Assembly (NCBI RefSeq): GCF_963576615.1
Contig: NC_088717.1
Span: 39,634,302-39,698,301, forward strand
Source: Watersipora subatra
Taxonomy: Eukaryota > Bryozoa > Gymnolaemata > Cheilostomatida > Watersiporidae
Direction of reading: 5' to 3'
DNA length: 64,000 nt
Shown: positions 58,584-64,000 of the stretch, piece after piece
Layout of the letters: every line of letters begins with the position of its first letter
Numbering within the stretch: position 1 is the stretch's first letter
The notes under the pieces: model-generated
Database searches by the model: none
What the model was told of the DNA's origin: nothing
Seen by the model: the letters and a program-made list of their open reading frames with translations, nothing else
Program-made: the position numbers and the translations under genes

Positions 58584-58764
58584 CCTGCCAACCCAAGAGT
58601 GGGGCAATGCGTGAGATTTGGTTTTGGGGCAATTGATGTATCAATGATAGTATATGTAAAATTGTGGAAATTGGGGCAAAAATCTCACGCATTTCTCACA
58701 CATTTTCATCTTTTCTTTGGGGTGATTGCGTGAGTCTCATGCCCAAAGCGTGAGAGTTGGCAGG
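58584..58764. mobile_element. small TIR element (copy 2)
   Basis: CCTGCCAACCCAAGAGTGGG at the left and GAGAGTTGGCAGG at the right form short inverted ends; the interior has GCAATGCGTGAGATTTGG and AAAATCTCACGCATTTCTCA. It is the inverse of 51627-51888 without the 20-bp repeat expansion. Non-coding. Confidence 0.75.
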
Positions 58765-60181
58765 TATGTACGCAAAATTACAATGAATGTGACACCTAAT
58801 ACATTGGAAGACCAGCAATAAAGACAGTAATGATACTAATCTACAAGCAGCTTAAAAACCTCATGTGGAAGTAGCCTATCAGGAAAGGGACATAAATTAA
58901 CATGCCAAAAAATCATTAAAAGCTATCAGACCTGTACCAGACACGACCAAGACAATTGGAGTTAGTCATCATTTCCAAACAATATACTCTCATGACGTAC
59001 TTAAGACAAGTTCACTTAATTGCTATCCCTATGCAACATAAATAACAGAACCTGAGCGCCTAAACACCTCACAGGCTAACAAAGACATCTTTAAAAGAGA
59101 ACAGCTCCAACAACTCTTTCTCTATCTGCAGTCGATCTATCTCTTTTTCCTGGAGGACCTACTGAGGCACCCCCTGCTTGTTGAGGCGCGTCCCTCTGCC
59201 TCCAGAGCCTCCCTCCCTTTTCCTTCTGGAGCTTCGCTCTCTCTCTCTTTCCTCTGTCGCTGGTGCCTCTATCTTTTCCCTACCTATGGAGCTTCCTTCT
59301 CCATCATCAGCTGATCCGCTTCTACTTCCCTATCTCAACTACCGAGCCTCTATACATAGGGACTGTCATGATTCTCATCTGACTATTGAAACTCGCAGCC
59401 GTACGAGACTGAGCAAGCAAACATGGACGAATGTTCGAGTAAGGGCTTAACTTTTAGTAGCTATTTTAACCTTTTGTCATTAATATTATTGTTTAGAATT
59501 TTGTTACGTTGTCTATTTTAATCGTTGAACTTATAAAATGAAAAACTCACTTTTGCTGATAAATATCAGTATTGCTTACAACAGCTTAACACCTTCACTT
59601 GTACTCAAACCAGTAATAATCAAATTAGTTCCCGCATGACAAAGCAAAGTACACAAACTGAACATAGTCAAAATAAAATGAAATGACAAAGTAAATCCGA
59701 CACTAATGTTGTGTGTGTGGGTTTGGATTAGTTATGCATAACATGATTTCTCCACATTCACCCATAACAACACTTAGTATTTATATAATATTATCAACAT
59801 CCTTTTTTTATTAAGTGGAGTTGTACTAACTAACTAAATGAGTTTGTGAGTATAGGATTAAAGAATGTCAAATACAATTTATAATGTCTTGTAGTGTGGT
59901 TGCTCCTGACCTCTTGAACTATTGCACTACCCAGGTGCAGGCCCGTGCAGTGCAGGTTAACTGCCTTCACGGACCAGTGGGCATCACACCAGCTTATGCT
60001 GAGAAATGGGTGTCTAGTTGTTGTGAGTCATAACAAAGTTTTTGAATCTGCTTGGGAGTTTTAATTCTCTGACTGGTTGTGTTCCAGTGCAAGGTACAAG
60101 CATAATTTCTACTGTGCTACTTGTGCCATCATATGCCGGTACATATGTCACTACTGGCTCCTCTTCTATAGCAATGATCAA
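58765..60181. other. between elements; GC-richer charged frame remnant
   Basis: Mostly featureless. At about 59100-59420 a less AT-rich patch encodes, on the minus strand, a charged run (ATEERERAKLQKEKGREALE) reminiscent of coiled-coil gag segments of other retroelements; the + strand frame is its shadow. Too short and isolated to assign. The 3' LTR of the next element may lie within this stretch but was not found. Confidence 0.3.
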
Positions 60182-60805
60182 CTAATCTGGTATAGGTGCC
60201 ATGATGGCTGGTATCTCAGAACTAGTAGGGTCTCGTTTGAGGTCTACTCTACTTCTATAAACGATGGCATCTGTATTCTCATTCCAGACAGTGGGTGATC
60301 TATCTGCTAGCTGGTCTAGTATCTTTCCATGACACCATTTAGAGGCCTTGAAGTCTTTCAGTAGTACTGGATCACCAAAGTTTAAGGTGCGCAAGTCTTT
60401 GGCTCCTTTGTCATGACTTGTTTGGGTAACTAACTTCTTTTTCTGTTTCTCTTTGAGTACTGTCTCATTTTTTTCTCTCTTATTATCAACTTCCGTTAGT
60501 AGCATAAACCTTGTGGATCTGCCCAGCATCCTCTCAACTGGTGATGTTGACATAACTGCTGTTGGTGTGTTCCTGTACTTTAGCAGTGCCTGGTAAGGGT
60601 CTTGAAATCTTCTCATCGGCTTCTTAACTATTTTGACTGCTGATTCGGCCTTGCCATTCGATTGTTGACAAACCGGAGAACTGGTTTTGTGGATGACATC
60701 CCACTCTCGGCTAAAAGAGGCAAACTCTGCTGGCATGAATTGAGGTCCATTTTCTGATTGAACCTTATGTGGTATTCCATATCTGGAGAAGGTCTTTTTA
60801 CACAT
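60182..60805 (-). pseudogene. integrase C-terminal half of the second gypsy element
   Basis: The longest intact piece (207 residues). It has the late part of the rve integrase fold, with the Asp-to-Glu pair partly kept (SENGPQF, where Asp is usual at the second position, and GKAESAVKI with the catalytic Glu), then a chromodomain-free C-terminal region (GDPVLLKDF...SRVDLKRDP). The missing usual Asp in SENG suggests inactivity. Confidence 0.75.
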
Positions 60806-63800
60806 TTATCACTGTGAGTCAGATTTGTTTAGATGCTCCACCTCGAAGAAAACTGAGAAGTAGTCCACCAGAATAAGGTAGTTCTGTCTGACATATGTAT
60901 GAATATACAGACCCAGTTTACTCTAAACTTGACCAGGTATGTCATGGTTAAGAATTGTTTCCCTCTGCTGTTGGGGAGAATCCATGGCACATGTTACGCA
61001 GTTGTCTCTGTGTACTTGTATATCTCTGGCCATTTCAGGCTAGTAAACAGCTGAACTCGCTCGTCTCAAGGTAGCCGCTGTTCCTTGATGACTTGTGTGT
61101 AGTTTCTTGCGTATCTTTGGACGACACTTTGTGGGAATAATTACTCTGTGCCCTCTATATATAATAACATGGCTACTGCTAGTTCATCTCTGTAGGAGAC
61201 GTATGGCTCGATTGATTCAGGAACGTCATCTGGTCTGTTTGGCTGTCCTCTTGTAATCAATTGTATCAACAACTGCATCTCCTGGTCTTGTTTGATCATT
61301 ATCTTGATTGTCTGCAATGTCATTAGTAACACTGGTAGGTCCTGGTCAGTGTTGATTGTTGAGAGCATCTGTTGTACCATGGATATCTGGTTCATATTGA
61401 ATTGGTTAGTTGCATTGTTTTCAAGGCTTTACCGTCTCCTGTTGTCACCTGTTGGCCTCCAGGTCGATAAACCACTTTGCTTGGGTATCTCTGTAGGGCT
61501 AGTATCATTGTTTGGAACCGGCGGGTGCTTTGAGAGGAGGCTTATTCATAATTGACTCCTGCGATTTGTGATCAGTGTGAATTGTGACGTCAGTGTTTTC
61601 GAAGACATATTGGTCAAATTTCTGCATTCCATACACAATAGCCACCAACCCTAGTTCAATGGAAGCATATTTATCCTCGCTATTACTCAGACTTATGAAA
61701 GCATTGGCCACAAGTTTTCCTGTATATTTCCAGTTTTCCTGTTTTCCTTTTTTTGTATAAGCACCACTCCAAGACCCATTGAGCTAGCATCAGTCTGTAC
61801 AACAACTGGCTTTTCTGTTTTGAAGTATTGTAGGACAGACTCTGTTGTCATGAGTGACTTAAATTTCTCAAAATTCATCGCCTGGTCTTGTGCCTAAACA
61901 AATTCTCTGTCTGTGGTGCCAATCAGTCTTCTTAGTGATTCAAATTCTGCCGAACAGTTGGGAATAAACTTGCTCAGGTAGTTTATGTGTCCCAAAAACC
62001 ATCTTACCCTGTCGCTGTCTGTGGGAGGTGTCATGTCTTTGATAGAACTTATCTTCTGTGGGTCCGGCTTAACACCATCCTTGCTGATCAGGTGACCAAT
62101 ATATGGCGGTTTTTCTATTGGGAATCTGCATTTATCTTTATTCAACTTCAGGTTTACCTTCCTTGCTCTGGCTAAAAGCTTATCCAGCTTGAGATTGTGG
62201 TCTATCATTGCTCCCTCTTTGGTTTTCCCTTTTCCATAGATGAGAATATCATCAGCAACTAACGTGACGCCTTCTAAGCCATCCATGTAGAGCTTGTGCT
62301 AGTCTTCATTGAAACGCCTCAGGTGATGAGGATAATCCAAAAGCCATCCTCAGCCACTTTTATTTGCCAAAAGAAATCCAGAAGGTTGTTAAGTCACTTG
62401 CTGATTTTGATAGCTTTACCTGTAAGAATTCGTATTGGCATCACACAGTGAGAAGGTCATAGCTCCGTCTAGTTCACACAGGGCATCATCTAAAGTTGGC
62501 ATCAAAGAATGGTTCTTCTTGATGACGTTGTTGAGGTTGGCTGGATCCAGACAGTCTCAATTTTTTGTTGGGCTTTACCACCACTACTAGATTGTTTATC
62601 CAATCAGTTGGGTAGTCCACTTTAGCTATTATTTTATTCACTACCAGTGACTTCAGCTTGGCTTTCAGGTCATTTTTTATCGAATGCGGCACTTTTCTTT
62701 TATGACTTTTGTGTGGTTGGGCTCCTTCTTTGACCTCGATGACATACTCTCCAGGGAGACAACGTATGCCATTGAACACATCATCGTACTTCTTGATAAC
62801 ATACGGCGTGGCATCAAATACCAGGTTTACCAACTTATTGTTGGCTGTAATAAGTCCCAAATCCAGGCAAGTATTAATTAATAACAAACTCCGGTTGTGT
62901 GTTTTAGTACAAAGAATATGAGATTTAGTTTTTCAACCTGAACTTCACAAGTGCCTAGTGACTTGAGTCTAGAACCATCAAAAAACTGCAGATAGGTGTT
63001 GTCAGGTTTGTATTCCTTGTAATCCTTGTAATCTGTAACAGCTTGTAATCCTGATGGCTTAGGATGTTGCATGAGGCTCCAGTGTTTAGCCGATATTCAA
63101 TCACTTTATTTCTGTTTCCACTTCTGGTTTCTATTGATGCTAGTAACTTCTCATGTTGTTTGGTTACCTTGATCAACATTATCAATTAATCTGATTCTCC
63201 TTCCTTGTCTTCTTCTGCTGATGCACAGCTTTAGGCCTACATAGCTTTTGATAGTGATTATATTCATTACATTCATGACATACCTTGCCATATGCTGGAC
63301 ATTTTCTGGGTCGCGGCTTGTTCCACAATTTCCAGATTGTGCTCTTGCATTGGAGTTACTGGATTCTGGTCTCAGAGTTTTTCTATTGGACTGCTGGGTT
63401 CTGATCTGATAGCTGCTCTGTTCCTATTTCTCACTGCATGTGCTGTTTACTTAGGGCTGATTAGTTTGAAGTCGTTGCTAAACGATTCACCTAGCTTGCA
63501 TCACTTGATTGCGGTGGCTAAATCTACATCAATTTCTAATAACTTGCGTCTTGTACGCTCGTCATTGGTGCCCAATAACAGAGCTTGATACAAAAAATCA
63601 TCAAACATATCTTCAAGTTGTCCTTCTCCAGCTACTTTGTGGAGGCTTGTCACAAAACCATCAATATATATTGGGCTCCTGTTTCATTGATAGCAGTTGA
63701 TGGCATTTCACAATATTGTTGAAAGTTTTCTGAAAAGAACCACTCAAATTTGTCTAAAACATCTTTAGATTTTTCAGTTTCATATTTGAAAGTTTTGAAG

Positions 63801-63983
63801 GTGTCCATACCTCCAAGCCCAATGCATCTTAGAACCAAAGCTACTTTGGCTTTATTATCATTGGTTGTCTTCTCTGTGGCCACGAGAAAGAGCTCATATT
63901 CCTCTGAATCTTACCCATTGCGTAGGTAGGTTGCCTCCATCTTTGATTGGTTTAGGGGTAAGAAAATCTATTCCTAGCTTCAT
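60182..63983 (-). pseudogene. second Ty3/gypsy gag-pol, heavily frameshifted
   Basis: Related to the element at 54367-58577 but decayed. Minus-strand pieces in order: gag start at 63983 (ending in TQWVRFRGI then a stop), gag 63883-63650, broken zinc knuckles near 63320-63220, protease piece near 63120-63050 (RLNTGASCNILSHQDY), RT 62887-62486 and 62286-61894 (TLVADDILIYGKG, KPPYIGHLISKDGVKPD), RNase H 61878-61505 (VVQTDASSMGLG, VTIHTDHKSQ), an HHCC-type zinc region near 61100-60980 (DNCVTCAMDSPQQQRE) and the integrase core's second half plus C-terminus at 60805-60182 (YGIPHKVQSENGPQFMPAEF, VCQQSNGKAESAVKI). Several frameshifts and stops separate these. The 5' UTR and LTR are outside the window. 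Confidence 0.85.
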
Positions 63984-64000
63984 GATTATAGGTAATTCCG

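Noticed and set aside
59178..59450. 90-residue + strand Pro/Ser/Leu-rich frame
   Set aside because: It looks like the antisense of a charged coiled-coil remnant; no splice or start support.

Overview
The window is a stretch of an AT-rich animal (metazoan) genome. Genes are split into many short exons with GT/AG introns, and one gene is a clear orthologue of a conserved eukaryotic protein (nuclear cap-binding protein subunit 2). The introns are full of decayed transposons, tRNA-derived SINE-like copies and minisatellites. The mix of Tigger/pogo, hAT, short-LTR Ty3/gypsy with a Leu-type primer site and LINE tails suits a marine invertebrate, perhaps a lophotrochozoan such as a mollusc or bryozoan. 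The species cannot be fixed from sequence alone. There is no bacterial operon, CRISPR array, rRNA gene or convincing functional tRNA gene.

Layout: (1) 1-3.1 kb holds a foldback-type inverted-repeat element, a LINE 3' remnant and one copy of a dispersed repeat. (2) About 3.1-26.1 kb, + strand, is one large gene for a single-pass membrane protein. Its order is a Cys-containing N-terminal region, an LRR block with N- and C-caps, EGF-like and other Cys-rich modules, a transmembrane helix and a very basic tail. Its introns carry a Tigger element and three minisatellite arrays. The 5' end and one linking LRR exon are unresolved. (3) 26.6-31.8 kb, + strand, is a five-exon gene for a protein with four Pro-x-Trp-Lys motifs. 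(4) 33.5-39.5 kb, - strand, is a convergent gene for a related protein with three of the same motifs in matching exons, so the two look like tail-to-tail paralogues. (5) 42.3-43.5 kb is a dead hAT transposase. (6) 44.7-53.7 kb, - strand, is NCBP2 in four exons, recovered from start to stop. Its first intron holds a nest of transposons. (7) 54.4-58.6 kb is a minus-strand Ty3/gypsy insertion with a 5-bp target duplication, one intact 147-bp LTR and a largely intact gag-pol frame. Its 3' third has been replaced by the tail of a LINE. (8) 58.6-64.0 kb holds a small TIR element and a second, heavily frameshifted gypsy copy that runs off the window end.

The host genes are not an obvious pathway. 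NCBP2 binds the mRNA cap with NCBP1. The LRR/EGF protein looks like a cell-surface receptor or adhesion molecule. The two Trp-motif proteins resemble the N-terminal repeats of the vertebrate phostensin/taperin family (actin and PP1 associated); that link is an inference from short motifs. All exon models come from reading frames, splice dinucleotides and phase matching by eye.
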